64,000 bases of DNA from Vibrio sp. SS-MA-C1-2 (GCF_021513135.1 NZ_CP090981.1:1922001-1986000), one strand, 5' to 3'. Shown: positions 48,846 to 57,444, numbered from the stretch's first letter. The notes: generated by a model not told the origin, from the sequence alone. A program made the numbers and translations.

Positions 48846-49514
48846 ATGCTAACTGAATTACAAATAACTGATGATAAAGCTCAATTCCCTGATAGACAAA
48901 AAAAATCACCTGATGTGGTGTGGCACCAAAGTTCAATTTCTCAGAAAAATCGGACTCAACTCAATGAGCATCAATCTGCATTATTGTGGTTTACGGGTAT
49001 CAGTGGGTCAGGTAAATCAACCATTGCTAATGCGGTGGAAGTTGAATTGTATCGCCGAGGTGTACGAACTTATCTGTTAGATGGTGATAATGTTAGACAT
49101 GGCTTAAACAGTGATTTAGGGTTTTCGGATCAACATAGAACGGAAAATATTCGTCGAGTGGGAGAAACCGGTAAGTTATTTGTTGATGCGGGATTAATTG
49201 TACTGGCTGCGTTTATCTCACCTTTTCGCGTTGATCGTCTAGCAGTGAGAAATAAACTGAGTGCAGGGCAGTTTATTGAAATTTTTGTCGATACACCGAT
49301 AGACATTTGTGAGCAGCGAGATCCTAAAGGTTTATATCAGAAGGCGAGAAAGGGGCAAGTCAGTGCTTTTACTGGAATAGATTCAACTTATCAGCCACCT
49401 AAAAATCCAGAAATTAGATTAGAGAGTGGAAATAAAAATGTTGATCAGTTAGCAAAGGACGTCGTTAATTACTTAGAGGATAGGGGATTACTTGAATTCG
49501 TCATCGAACAGTAG
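48846..49514 (+). CDS. cysC: Adenylylsulfate kinase
   Basis: A 222-residue protein: P-loop GISGSGKST (~50-58), LDGDNVRHGLNSDLGFSDQHRTENIRR (~78-104), FISPFRVDR and IEIFVDTPIDICEQRDPKGLYQKARKG. It phosphorylates APS to PAPS for CysH. About 20 residues longer than the E. coli enzyme because of the N-terminus. Last gene of the sulfate-activation group, 20 bases after the permease gene. Confidence 0.95.
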   Translation: MLTELQITDDKAQFPDRQKKSPDVVWHQSSISQKNRTQLNEHQSALLWFTGISGSGKSTIANAVEVELYRRGVRTYLLDGDNVRHGLNSDLGFSDQHRTENIRRVGETGKLFVDAGLIVLAAFISPFRVDRLAVRNKLSAGQFIEIFVDTPIDICEQRDPKGLYQKARKGQVSAFTGIDSTYQPPKNPEIRLESGNKNVDQLAKDVVNYLEDRGLLEFVIEQ

Positions 49515-49520
49515 ATGGAT

Positions 49521-49562
49521 AAAACACTGAAACTTTTATCGTTAAAAATTTCAGTGTTTTTA
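49521..49562 (+). terminator. Rho-independent terminator after cysC
   Basis: Perfect 12-bp stem AAAACACTGAAA (49521-49532) / TTTCAGTGTTTT (49549-49560) with T run. It lies between convergent cysC and nirC. Confidence 0.87.
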
Positions 49563-49586
49563 AATAACTAGATAATTATTTAAGTA

Positions 49587-50369
49587 CTACTTCATAACAA
49601 CAGGACGTTGTTCTTTTGGCGTAACGTACCAATATCCTAGTCCCATAAAGACCACACCAGACACGATATTACCTAAAGTAACCCACAATAGATTATAACC
49701 AATACCACCTAAGGTAAAATCAGCGCTGTGATGACCAAACCAAGAAAGAGCAAAGATAGTCATATTTGCAATGGAGTGTTCATAACCACAACCAATAAAG
49801 GCTAATAGACACCACCAAATTGCAATGAATTTCCCAGTACCTTCCACACGCTGACACATCCAAATCGCAAGACAAACTAACCAGTTACAAAGAATCCCTT
49901 TAACAAAAAGTGTTAGCGCTGGCGCAGATACTTTAGCTAAAGCAACTTTATGTACCAGACTGTTGGTATCAGGTAGAATTTTACCACCACCTGCATAATA
50001 AAAGAGCAGAGCAACACCAATAGAACCAAGAAGATTAGCAATCCAAGTTTGCGGCAAGATGCGTAGGTTATCAAACCATGTGATAGCTTTAGTTTTTGCA
50101 CCAAAAGTTAAAAACATGGTGTGACCAGTAAAAAGCTCAGAGCCCGCAATGATCACAAGAGTTAATGCGATACCAAATGTAGTCCCCATTACTAATGGAC
50201 GAATAGAAGGATCGACGACGTTACCAAAAGTGAAAATTAAAATGATACCTAATCCAACATATGCGCCAGCCATCGCGCCACTGATCCAAAAACCAATTGG
50301 ATTCTTATCCGCTAAGTTAACTATTCGTGTCGCATTGTCGCTACACTTCTTAATCGTTTCTCCGAACAT
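49587..50369 (-). CDS. nirC: Nitrite transporter NirC (FNT family)
   Basis: A 260-residue, six-helix pentameric channel of the formate/nitrite family, similar throughout, from memory, to E. coli NirC. Visible: NPIGFWISGAMAGAYVGLGIILIFTFGN, GSELFTGHTMFL, KGILCNWLVCLAIWM and GYEHSIANM with the central histidine. It moves nitrite across the inner membrane. In E. coli it belongs to nirBDC-cysG; here no nirBD is attached. A NarL/NarP-like inverted repeat lies 24 bases upstream of the start. Confidence 0.92.
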   Translation of the reverse strand: MFGETIKKCSDNATRIVNLADKNPIGFWISGAMAGAYVGLGIILIFTFGNVVDPSIRPLVMGTTFGIALTLVIIAGSELFTGHTMFLTFGAKTKAITWFDNLRILPQTWIANLLGSIGVALLFYYAGGGKILPDTNSLVHKVALAKVSAPALTLFVKGILCNWLVCLAIWMCQRVEGTGKFIAIWWCLLAFIGCGYEHSIANMTIFALSWFGHHSADFTLGGIGYNLLWVTLGNIVSGVVFMGLGYWYVTPKEQRPVVMK

Positions 50370-50392
50370 CTATTTTCCTTTCAAGTTATGGT

Positions 50393-50408
50393 TACCCCAA
50401 ACTGGGTA
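50393..50408. promoter_or_regulatory. NarL/NarP-like inverted repeat upstream of nirC
   Basis: TACCCCAAACTGGGTA fits TACYYMT-N2-AKRRGTA at 12 of 14 positions. It is only 24 bases from the start codon, so occupancy could repress, or the transcript may start very near the gene. Confidence 0.5.
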
Positions 50409-50688
50409 TGCTACACATTGACTATAGTTAATAATAATTAAAATGAAAGTGCTATTTATTACATGCAGCAAAATAAATTATTATATTTACAACTTTGCTT
50501 GGAAAAGTGCGATATTAGTGAAGTAATTTAACAATGATAGGTAAAAATAGATAATCATTGAGGTGGGATAATTAAAAATGAAAAGGCACCGTTAATAATA
50601 TGAATAATAGCTGTGCAAGTCATTGATGGTAAATGGTAACGGTTTGATTATTATATTCTTTGACGTCGTTACGTTAACAGAATGGGCT

Positions 50689-50817
50689 ATATACTCTTCT
50701 TACTTGAATCTGCTAGGTTATTGGCTACGTTCGTTCGCCCCAATCATATAATACATCTATACTCATGAGGCCTCACTCACTTGCCGCCTACTAGCAACGC
50801 CAATTAATTTGGGTATA
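50689..50817 (-). repeat. ERIC-like intergenic repeat, copy 10
   Basis: Reverse copy, ATATACTCTTCTTACTTGAA to CCAATTAATTTGGGTATA. It ends 4 bases before the end of the small hypothetical gene, placing it immediately in that gene's 3' untranslated region. Confidence 0.9.
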
Positions 50818-50821
50818 GGTA

Positions 50822-51091
50822 TTATTTTTTAGATTTTTTTCTGGGTGCATTTGCACGTTTAATCAAATTTTCAATGTTCTTAGGAAAAGAAGCTTTTGCT
50901 GCAGCTAAAATTTCTTCATCAGACGTATTGGGATCGACCAAGTCAAAATTATTTCCATATTTAGTATCTAATTTATAATTACCAATTTTAATACTAAAAC
51001 TATTCTTACCTTCGTCTCGAACAACACGCAAATCAGCTTCTTGTTTTCCTTGAAGTTTTGGGTCTTTAATCAACTTTAAAAATTCGCTCAT
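50822..51091 (-). CDS. Small hypothetical protein
   Basis: 89 residues from ATG 51091, 8 bases after AAGG; a GTG three codons upstream overlaps that site. Sequence MSEFLKLIKDPKLQGKQEAD... is soluble, lysine-rich, and ends in a basic tail (RANAPRKKSKK). I recognise no family. The IGNYKLDTKYGNNFDLVDPNTSDEEIL segment looks like a small alpha/beta domain. The ribosome site and sensible composition support a real gene. Confidence 0.65.
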   Translation of the reverse strand: MSEFLKLIKDPKLQGKQEADLRVVRDEGKNSFSIKIGNYKLDTKYGNNFDLVDPNTSDEEILAAAKASFPKNIENLIKRANAPRKKSKK

Positions 51092-51628
51092 TTTTATCAC
51101 CTTAAATTATTGTTTGTTAATGGTTTTTTTAAGCTTTAACTTGTCTATTACTATGCCTTATTAGTGTGATTATAACATGCTTTTATTTTCATGTTAAATC
51201 CACCTTTAATTCGTGGTTGATTGAGCTTATTATCTGTTTTATTTTTTATCTATCTATAAGTAATAAGGGGGGTATGAAGGCAGTTTCACAAATGTCTGCT
51301 ATATTTTAATCATTTATTATTGCAGTTATTAAGTAATGTAATAAAGTGTGAGTTTTTGAATAATAAATAAGCACAATAGAGAAGAAATTGACATATAGAG
51401 TGAATATACTATATATTCCTGCCAGCTGATTATTTTATAAAGGATATAATTCTTTTATTAGATGATTATAACCCTCTATAACCATCGAAAAGTTATATGT
51501 TTTTATGTCTTATAACTGATATCTAACCAAGTTACTTTTAGTGATGCGTTTTAGAAGCTAAAAGTCTATAACATAATAAAAAATAATAAGTTATAGAAAT
51601 AAGAATTACAAATACAATTGGAGAGCTT
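51092..51628. other. Long leader region upstream of the AGCS symporter
   Basis: 537 bases with no gene. Two hairpins lie near the 3' half: AGTTATA/TATAACT (~51491-51516) and ACTTTTAG/CTAAAAGT (~51534-51568). I looked for the glycine riboswitch that precedes such symporters in some vibrios and did not find its conserved blocks. Confidence 0.45.
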
Positions 51629-53107
51629 ATGAACAATGCAAATGAGAGTTGGATAACAGCACTTAATGACGTGCTAATGTCAATTATAGGTGCAATAAAT
51701 GGTCTTCTTTGGGGACAAGTTCTTGTCTACTTATTAGTTGCAGTTGGCGTTTATTTCACATTACGTCTTAGTTTTATCCAGATCCGTCAGTTTAAACACG
51801 GCATCAGTGTTTTAAAAAATGGTAAAGACACCAGTGAAGGAATTAGCTCTTATCAAGTATTCTGTACTTCAATGGCTGCTCGCGTGGGTACCGGTAATAT
51901 GGCAGGGGTTGCAGTTGCATTAACAGTAGGTGGACCTGGTGCTATATTCTGGATGTGGGTAATCGCAATATTTGGTATGGCAACGGCCTTTATTGAATCA
52001 ACCTTAGCGCAAGTATACAAAGTCCGTGATTCGGATGGTCAATACCGTGGTGGCCCTGCCTATTATATGGAAAAAGGGTTAGGTATGCGTTGGATGGGCA
52101 CCCTTTTTTCTATCTTCCTTATCATCGCATTCGGTTTAGTCTTTAACGCAGTTCAGGCAAATACTATTTCAGAAGCGTTACATCACTCATTTGGCTTCGA
52201 TCAAACTGTAATGGGGATCGTGATTGTTATTGCATCAGCTTTCTTTATTATGGGCGGATTGACTAAAATTGCCCAAGCTTCATCTAAAATCGTCCCTGTC
52301 ATGGCTGTCGGTTATTTAGCGATTGCGATTATCGTTGTGATTATGAATATCACTGAACTTCCTGCTGCAATCTCTTTAATTGTTAAGAGTGCGTTTGGCT
52401 GGCAAGAAGCGGCTGCTGGTGGTGTTGCTTATACGATTGCTCAGGCAATGCAAAGTGGTATTGCACGTGGTCTATTTTCAAATGAAGCCGGTATGGGTTC
52501 TGCAGCGAATATTGCTGCGAGTGCAACACCAAATCCAAATCACCCAGCCTCGCAAGGTTTTGTTCAGATGATTGGTGTATTTGCTGATACTATCGTTATC
52601 TGTACCGCTTCAGCAGCAATGATTATGCTATCTGGTGTGATGAATGAGCCTAATGCGGCACAAGGTATCGGTCTACTACAGCAAGCATTAAGCAGTGAGC
52701 TAGGTGGTTGGACAACCTACTTCATGGCTGCGGCAATTATTCTGTTCTGTTTCTCATCAATTATTGCAAACTACAGTTATGCAGAAACGAACATCATGTT
52801 CCTAAATGGTAACTCTAAAAAGGGGTTAATGATCTTCCGTTTAGTCGTTCTTGCCATGGTGATGTTTGGTTCAGTTGCTTCATTGCCAGTCGTTTGGAAT
52901 ATGGCAGATGCATCAATGGGCTTAATGGCATTAATCAACATTGTTGCACTAGTCCTATTATCTAAGTTAGCGATTAATGTAATTAAAGATTATGAGTCAC
53001 AGCTTAAAGCCGGTAAAGTGCCAGAGTTTGATGCAACTAAATTCCCTGAATTACACAAGCATGACCATGAATGGACGCCTGAAAAACAGAATATTAAGCG
53101 TGTTTAA
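51629..53107 (+). CDS. Sodium:alanine/glycine symporter (AGCS family)
   Basis: A 492-residue, ~11-helix transporter. Signatures: SSYQVFCTSMAARVGTGNMAGVAVALTVGGPGAIFWMW (~73-110) and the FSNEAGMGSAANIAASA segment (~286-302) containing the family's NE.G.GS motif. Imports alanine, glycine or glutamine with Na+. GGAGAG lies 5-6 bases before the ATG. The C-terminal histidine/acid-rich tail (PELHKHDHEWTPE) is cytoplasmic. Monocistronic, with a strong terminator. Confidence 0.9.
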   Translation: MNNANESWITALNDVLMSIIGAINGLLWGQVLVYLLVAVGVYFTLRLSFIQIRQFKHGISVLKNGKDTSEGISSYQVFCTSMAARVGTGNMAGVAVALTVGGPGAIFWMWVIAIFGMATAFIESTLAQVYKVRDSDGQYRGGPAYYMEKGLGMRWMGTLFSIFLIIAFGLVFNAVQANTISEALHHSFGFDQTVMGIVIVIASAFFIMGGLTKIAQASSKIVPVMAVGYLAIAIIVVIMNITELPAAISLIVKSAFGWQEAAAGGVAYTIAQAMQSGIARGLFSNEAGMGSAANIAASATPNPNHPASQGFVQMIGVFADTIVICTASAAMIMLSGVMNEPNAAQGIGLLQQALSSELGGWTTYFMAAAIILFCFSSIIANYSYAETNIMFLNGNSKKGLMIFRLVVLAMVMFGSVASLPVVWNMADASMGLMALINIVALVLLSKLAINVIKDYESQLKAGKVPEFDATKFPELHKHDHEWTPEKQNIKRV

Positions 53108-53171
53108 CCTGAGCTGATATTCCAACGTTAAGTTAGAGTTTGGTCTAAATTGCAAGTTTGACCAACAAAAT

Positions 53172-53230
53172 AAAGCCAAGTACTACTGATTTGATTCTTG
53201 AAGATGATAAGAAAGTATACTTGGCTTTTT
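53172..53230 (+). terminator. Rho-independent terminator after the symporter
   Basis: Perfect 11-bp stem AAAGCCAAGTA (53172-53182) / TACTTGGCTTT (53218-53228) followed by TTT. Confidence 0.85.
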
Positions 53231-53236
53231 TGGGTT

Positions 53237-53358
53237 TAGACCCAAAGTAATTGGCGTTGTTAATCGGCGACCAGTGAGTTAGGCCTATTAGTATAGGTGC
53301 GCTATATGATTGGGGCGAACACCGCCAATAACTAGCGACTTCAAGTGTGAAGGGTATA
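53237..53358 (+). repeat. ERIC-like intergenic repeat, copy 11
   Basis: Forward copy, slightly shortened: TAGACCCAAAGTAATTGGCG, GATTGGGGCGAAC and ACTAGCGACTTCAAGTGTGAAGGGTATA. It begins 6 bases after the symporter terminator. Last copy in the window. Confidence 0.87.
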
Positions 53359-53473
53359 GCCGTATTTTAAGCTCACTTTAAATTATTCCTCATTATTCAC
53401 CTTAATACATATAGCGAGAACTTGTAAAACACACTATCTTTAAAATAACGGATTAGTTGTTATGGAGATGTGG

Positions 53474-53602
53474 ATGGTTACAATCAATTTATTATGCTTA
53501 ATGGTTACTGGTATTGATGTGGATTCAATTCAGCCTGCGTTAAATAATATGAAAGAGTTTGATCGCCATATTGGAAAAGAAGACCAATGTTTTATAGCCT
53601 AA
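53474..53602 (+). CDS. Possible small protein upstream of the transglycosylase
   Basis: 42 codons (MVTINLLCLMVTGIDVDSIQPALNNMKEFDRHIGKEDQCFIA) from ATG 53474, with GGAG six bases upstream; an ATG at 53462 would add four residues. The stop is 4 bases before the lytic transglycosylase start, an operon-like spacing. A short hydrophobic N-terminus precedes a polar tail. No family recognised; it may be a leader peptide or chance. Confidence 0.35.
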   Translation: MVTINLLCLMVTGIDVDSIQPALNNMKEFDRHIGKEDQCFIA

Positions 53603-53606
53603 TTTT

Positions 53607-54458
53607 ATGATCCCTTTTTTTAAAACCTTTGGATTCATGATACTTTTATTCAGCACTTCATTTTCTTGTTTTAGCGCCGTTGTCGGTTTGCAAGGAAGTG
53701 AAGTGTTTCGATTGGGAGTAGAAAAAAGCTTGCAGCAACAATTACCTTATCGGTACCAGATTAATCAACAATTCTTACGTTATCGTCCTACCGTTCAATT
53801 TATTTTAGCTGAATTGAAACGCCGTGATTTACCACCTGAATTAGCCTTATTGCCAATGATTGAGTCGAGTTATAACCCAGATGTCATTTCACCGGCAAAA
53901 GCGGTGGGGTTATGGCAACTTATTCCTTCTACCGCGAAAAGGTTTGGGTTGGAAATAAATAATTTCAATGACCAACGATTTGATGTGGAAAAAAGTAGCC
54001 AAGCTGCCTTAGATTATCTTTCATTTTTATATAATAAGTTTGATCAAGATCTTTACTTTACTATTGCTGCTTATAATAGTGGGGAGGGACGAGTAAGTCG
54101 TGCAATTAAAAAAATGATAAATCATCAAATGGCCAACCCGATGAGTCATAAAGAGATTACGTTACCCGGTGAAACTCAAAGTTATATCTATAAGTTTTTT
54201 GCTCTACAACAGTTGGTTGATGAGGCAGTATTGCGACTTGATGTGGATTATATTTGGTTAAATAATAAGTCGAAAAGCGGAGTAATGATTGAGCAAATTG
54301 AAACGGATAGCTCAAAACCCAATTTATTAATTAACGATGAAGTGGATAAACATCAAAAGGCATTGAGTAAAAAAGAGCAGGTGGAATTGATTAACTTGTA
54401 TAACCCACAAGCTATTATCAACATGAACTCGGTTAAGCCATTAATAGATCTTAATTGA
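53607..54458 (+). CDS. Periplasmic lytic transglycosylase (SLT domain, MltD-like)
   Basis: 283 residues. Hydrophobic signal sequence MIPFFKTFGFMILLFSTSFSCFSA; a Cys at 21 lies in it but without a good lipobox. The family 1 SLT domain follows: ELALLPMIESSYNP with catalytic E86, SPAKAVGLWQLIPSTAKRFGL, and FTIAAYNSGEGRVSRAI (~151-167). It resembles the catalytic part of MltD without LysM repeats. It cuts peptidoglycan strands. It converges on flhB, its stop 25 bases from that gene's end, so a role in opening the wall for the flagellum is plausible but unproven. Confidence 0.82.
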   Translation: MIPFFKTFGFMILLFSTSFSCFSAVVGLQGSEVFRLGVEKSLQQQLPYRYQINQQFLRYRPTVQFILAELKRRDLPPELALLPMIESSYNPDVISPAKAVGLWQLIPSTAKRFGLEINNFNDQRFDVEKSSQAALDYLSFLYNKFDQDLYFTIAAYNSGEGRVSRAIKKMINHQMANPMSHKEITLPGETQSYIYKFFALQQLVDEAVLRLDVDYIWLNNKSKSGVMIEQIETDSSKPNLLINDEVDKHQKALSKKEQVELINLYNPQAIINMNSVKPLIDLN

Positions 54459-54483
54459 TATTTTTTCTGTTTTCTTCTTTATT

Positions 54484-55638
54484 TTATTCTTTACTTTCTT
54501 CATTGTTGTTTTCTGTTTTATCAAATTCTGGAATATTAAAGTGGGGAAGAGGTGTGGGTTTTAAATGACCAGCACCTTGTCGCCAACGTCGGAGTTGATT
54601 GACATAAGTAAGAACATGAGCAACGGCGACAAATAGCTGGTTTGGGATCATTTGATCATTTTGGGTTGAATGAAATATCGATCTGGCTAGCTCAGGAATG
54701 ACTAAAACTTCAACATCACTTTTTTGCGCAATCTCTCGAATATAAAACGCCACTTCATCTTTTCCCTTCGCCACTAAATAAGGAGCTTGGGCGCGCTCTA
54801 AGTCATATTTAATCGCTACTGCAAAATGGGTGGGGTTCATTAGCACGACATCGGCAGTGGGCACCGCTTTATTGATTGAGCCTTGTGCCATTTGCATCTG
54901 AATTTGTCTTACCCGCGCTTTGATTTCTGGACGACCCTCTGACTCTTTATGTTCATCTTTTAGCTCCTGTTTTGACATTTTCATCTTCTTACCAAAGTCA
55001 TAAATCTGGTAAGGAACATCAAGTAAACTAAAAAAGATGATGACACTAAATAATGCGACAATATGCCAGAAAAAACTATCCAAAATAACGGCAATCGCTC
55101 CGGTAAAACTTGCCCTAGAAAGAACGGATATTGCGCCAATATTTGAAGAGACTGAGTGATATAAAATATAAAAAATAAGCGAGACTTTGACCACATTCTT
55201 AATAAGTTCAACAATAGAATTAAGTGAAAAAATACGTTTTACACCAGCAATCGGACTGATCTTTTCAAATTTGGGTTGTAACAACGAAAGATTAAAGACC
55301 CAACCACCTAAAATGACACTACTAATAATGACGGAGATAAATTTATAAAGAAAAAGGGGGGCAAAAAGTTGAATAATAAGAAATAGCGCTTTACCCGTAA
55401 TATGTTGCAGGTAGAGAGGGTTATCAATGGTTTTTAGATCAAATTGGTAAGTGAGACTAAAAAGCTCATTAATGCTCTGCCACATCATCCCAGCAGACTG
55501 ATAAAGATAAAGTACGGTTATGATAAGCGCAACGGCAGTCGTAAACTCTTTGGCTCTGGGGAGTTGGCCTTTCTTTTTTGCTTTATCTAGCTTTTGACTG
55601 GAGGCCGATTCACTTTTATCACCTGCGGTATCTGACAT
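54484..55638 (-). CDS. flhB: Flagellar export apparatus protein FlhB
   Basis: A 384-residue protein: N-terminal SQKLDKAKKKGQLPRAKEF, four membrane helices, and the cytoplasmic autocleavage domain with NPTH at 268-271 (VVLMNPTHFAVAIKYD). It controls the substrate switch from rod/hook to filament proteins in the flagellar type III exporter. It follows fliR directly (one base between). The C-terminal tail after ~350 is variable and acidic. Last gene of the leftward fliMNPQR-flhB unit in this window; flhA is not present here. Confidence 0.94.
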   Translation of the reverse strand: MSDTAGDKSESASSQKLDKAKKKGQLPRAKEFTTAVALIITVLYLYQSAGMMWQSINELFSLTYQFDLKTIDNPLYLQHITGKALFLIIQLFAPLFLYKFISVIISSVILGGWVFNLSLLQPKFEKISPIAGVKRIFSLNSIVELIKNVVKVSLIFYILYHSVSSNIGAISVLSRASFTGAIAVILDSFFWHIVALFSVIIFFSLLDVPYQIYDFGKKMKMSKQELKDEHKESEGRPEIKARVRQIQMQMAQGSINKAVPTADVVLMNPTHFAVAIKYDLERAQAPYLVAKGKDEVAFYIREIAQKSDVEVLVIPELARSIFHSTQNDQMIPNQLFVAVAHVLTYVNQLRRWRQGAGHLKPTPLPHFNIPEFDKTENNNEESKE

Positions 55639-56409
55639 CTACAACCCCATAATATGACGCATGTAATCTTGCATCTCTAATAATTTACTTAAATAGCTGT
55701 CACCAACTCCGGTTAATGATATTGCTAGGGCAAACATGCCTAAAACCATCGTCATTGGGAAACCTAAAGCAAAAACGTTTAAAGACGGTGCCGCTTTATT
55801 CATCACACCAAAGGCGATATTACTCATTAACATAATAACAATAGCGGGTAGTGCCATCATTAAAGCAGAAGCAATAACCCATGAAAACATTTTGGCTAGC
55901 TCTAATAAACTTTGATAAGGGATTGGATTATCTAAAGGCCAAAGTTCAAAACTCTCTTTAAATATTGCCAGAATCACCAAATGAGCATCAAAACTTAAAA
56001 AAAGCAAAGTACAAAGAATTAAAAAGAAACGACCAATAATCGCCACACTAATTCCATTGCTTGGGTCATTCATAATCGCCATCGCTAAACCCATTTGCAT
56101 CGAAATAGCCTGTCCAGCCATGGTATAAATGGTGAAAAAAAGCATAATCGAAAACCCAATCATGGCACCAAATAACAGCTGATAAAAAGTGATTAATACG
56201 GTAGTAAACGAAAATGGGTTAAATGGTGGTGCAGACTCAATGATTGGCATTAAGAGAAAAGCAAAGATCATTGCTAATAATATTTTTACTCGGCTGGGAA
56301 CGGCACCGTCACCATATATAGGGCTAAAAATAAAGAAGCCAGCACAACGGACAAAAGGCCACCAGAAGTAGCCTAACCATTGGGTAATTTGTGCAAAAGT
56401 TATCTCCAT
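55639..56409 (-). CDS. fliR: Flagellar export apparatus protein FliR
   Basis: A 256-residue integral membrane protein with about six helices. FLLMPIIESAPPF, GQAISMQMGLAMAIMNDPSNG (~94-114) and SLNVFALGFPMTMVLGMFALAISL (~206-229) are typical of FliR. Part of the FliPQR export gate. Directly abuts flhB and lies 15 bases after fliQ. Confidence 0.94.
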   Translation of the reverse strand: MEITFAQITQWLGYFWWPFVRCAGFFIFSPIYGDGAVPSRVKILLAMIFAFLLMPIIESAPPFNPFSFTTVLITFYQLLFGAMIGFSIMLFFTIYTMAGQAISMQMGLAMAIMNDPSNGISVAIIGRFFLILCTLLFLSFDAHLVILAIFKESFELWPLDNPIPYQSLLELAKMFSWVIASALMMALPAIVIMLMSNIAFGVMNKAAPSLNVFALGFPMTMVLGMFALAISLTGVGDSYLSKLLEMQDYMRHIMGL

Positions 56410-56424
56410 CTTCTGGTTCTCAAC

Positions 56425-56694
56425 CTAACCAATGCTGGTGGGTATAGAGGTGAAGATAAAATCAAAAAGCTCGGTGATCTGTTGCAATAGCCAATGACTG
56501 GTAACAATAATCGTTAATAAGGTCACAATCAATCGTGGTAAGAAGGAGAGTGTTTGTTCATTGACCTGAGTAACAGCTTGAAAGATAGCGACAACTAAGC
56601 CAACAAGTAGACTTGGAACAATTAATACTCCAACAATAATGACAATTAACCAAATGGCTTTTGAGACTAATGTAACCGCTAATTCAGGTTCCAT
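56425..56694 (-). CDS. fliQ: Flagellar export apparatus protein FliQ
   Basis: An 89-residue protein with two membrane helices: AIWLIVIIVGVLIVPSLLVGLVVAIFQAVTQVNEQTLSFLPRL is the conserved FliQ core. Part of the FliPQR gate, 3 bases after fliP. Confidence 0.94.
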   Translation of the reverse strand: MEPELAVTLVSKAIWLIVIIVGVLIVPSLLVGLVVAIFQAVTQVNEQTLSFLPRLIVTLLTIIVTSHWLLQQITELFDFIFTSIPTSIG

Positions 56695-56697
56695 ACG

Positions 56698-57444
56698 CTA
56701 CCCCACAGCAAAACTGGTGGCAAGACTGCCGACTAACATTTCCCAGCCATCGACAACGACAAACACGAGAAGCTTAAATGGTAGCGATACGATAAGAGGG
56801 GATAACATCATCATACCCATCGACATCAAAACGGATGCAACGACAAGGTCAATGACCAGGAAGGGGAGGAATAACATGAACCCAATTTGAAAAGCCGTTT
56901 TCAACTCACTAATAACATAAGCAGGCAACAGCACTAAAAAAGGGGTTTCTTCAACAGGCGTTGCTAAAGGTTCATCCGCAATTTTCATCATTTGCTCAAT
57001 AGCACTTTTTTGAGTTTGATTAAGCATAAATTGACGAAGTGGAACCTCAGCCACTTTTAAAGATTGCATTAACGTCTGTTCATTTTGCTCATAAGGGACA
57101 TAAGCTTTATCGTATATTTCAGTCCAAACAGGACGCATAATTAAAATAGTTAAAATAAGCGCTAAACCGACCAATACCTGATTAGGTGGCGATTGCTGTA
57201 GACCAAGCGCTTGACGAAGAATTGCAAGGACGACAATGATGCGAGTAAAACTGGTACACATGATGACAAAAGCTGGCACAAAGCTCAGCAGCGTCATTAA
57301 TATCAATATTTGTAGTTTTACCGAATACTCACTCTCACCGTTAGTATCTTGAACTGTAAGTACAGTAAAATCATTAGCATTTACCGCTGTTGAGATAAAA
57401 AACAGTAAAAGGGTAATCAGAGGTAGTGTTAACTTATTTTTCAT
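56698..57444 (-). CDS. fliP: Flagellar export apparatus protein FliP
   Basis: 248 residues from ATG 57444, giving the expected signal peptide MKNKLTLPLITLLLFFISTAVNA; ATG 57450 and GTG 57456 are alternatives. The core is QILILMTLLSFVPAFVIMCTSFTRIIVVLAILRQALGLQQSPPNQVLVGLALILT (~45-100). C-terminal segments ELKTAFQIGFMLFLPFLVIDLVVASVLMSMGMMMLSP and GWEMLVGSL follow. Gate protein with FliQ and FliR. It overlaps fliN by 11 bases. Confidence 0.95.
   Translation of the reverse strand: MKNKLTLPLITLLLFFISTAVNANDFTVLTVQDTNGESEYSVKLQILILMTLLSFVPAFVIMCTSFTRIIVVLAILRQALGLQQSPPNQVLVGLALILTILIMRPVWTEIYDKAYVPYEQNEQTLMQSLKVAEVPLRQFMLNQTQKSAIEQMMKIADEPLATPVEETPFLVLLPAYVISELKTAFQIGFMLFLPFLVIDLVVASVLMSMGMMMLSPLIVSLPFKLLVFVVVDGWEMLVGSLATSFAVG

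Larger units (their letters stand above)
50370..50821. other. Intergenic region upstream of nirC
   Basis: 452 bases: nirC promoter region with a NarL/NarP-like site (50393-50408), a weak FNR-like TTGAC-N4-GTTAA (50418-50431), then AT-rich sequence and an ERIC-like element (50689-50817). No gene seen. Confidence 0.5.
53108..53473. other. Intergenic region after the symporter
   Basis: Contains the symporter terminator and an ERIC-like element, then ~115 AT-rich bases before a possible small gene. Nothing else recognised. Confidence 0.45.

Noticed and set aside
51101-51628. Glycine riboswitch upstream of the AGCS symporter
   Set aside because: I looked for the conserved GGAGA and CCGAAGG-type blocks of the tandem glycine aptamer and they are absent.
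91-53358. Mobile element with transposase, or CRISPR array, as an explanation of the repeats
   Set aside because: Copies are scattered singly, vary in orientation, have no regular spacers and encode no protein; the ERIC/IRU explanation fits better.
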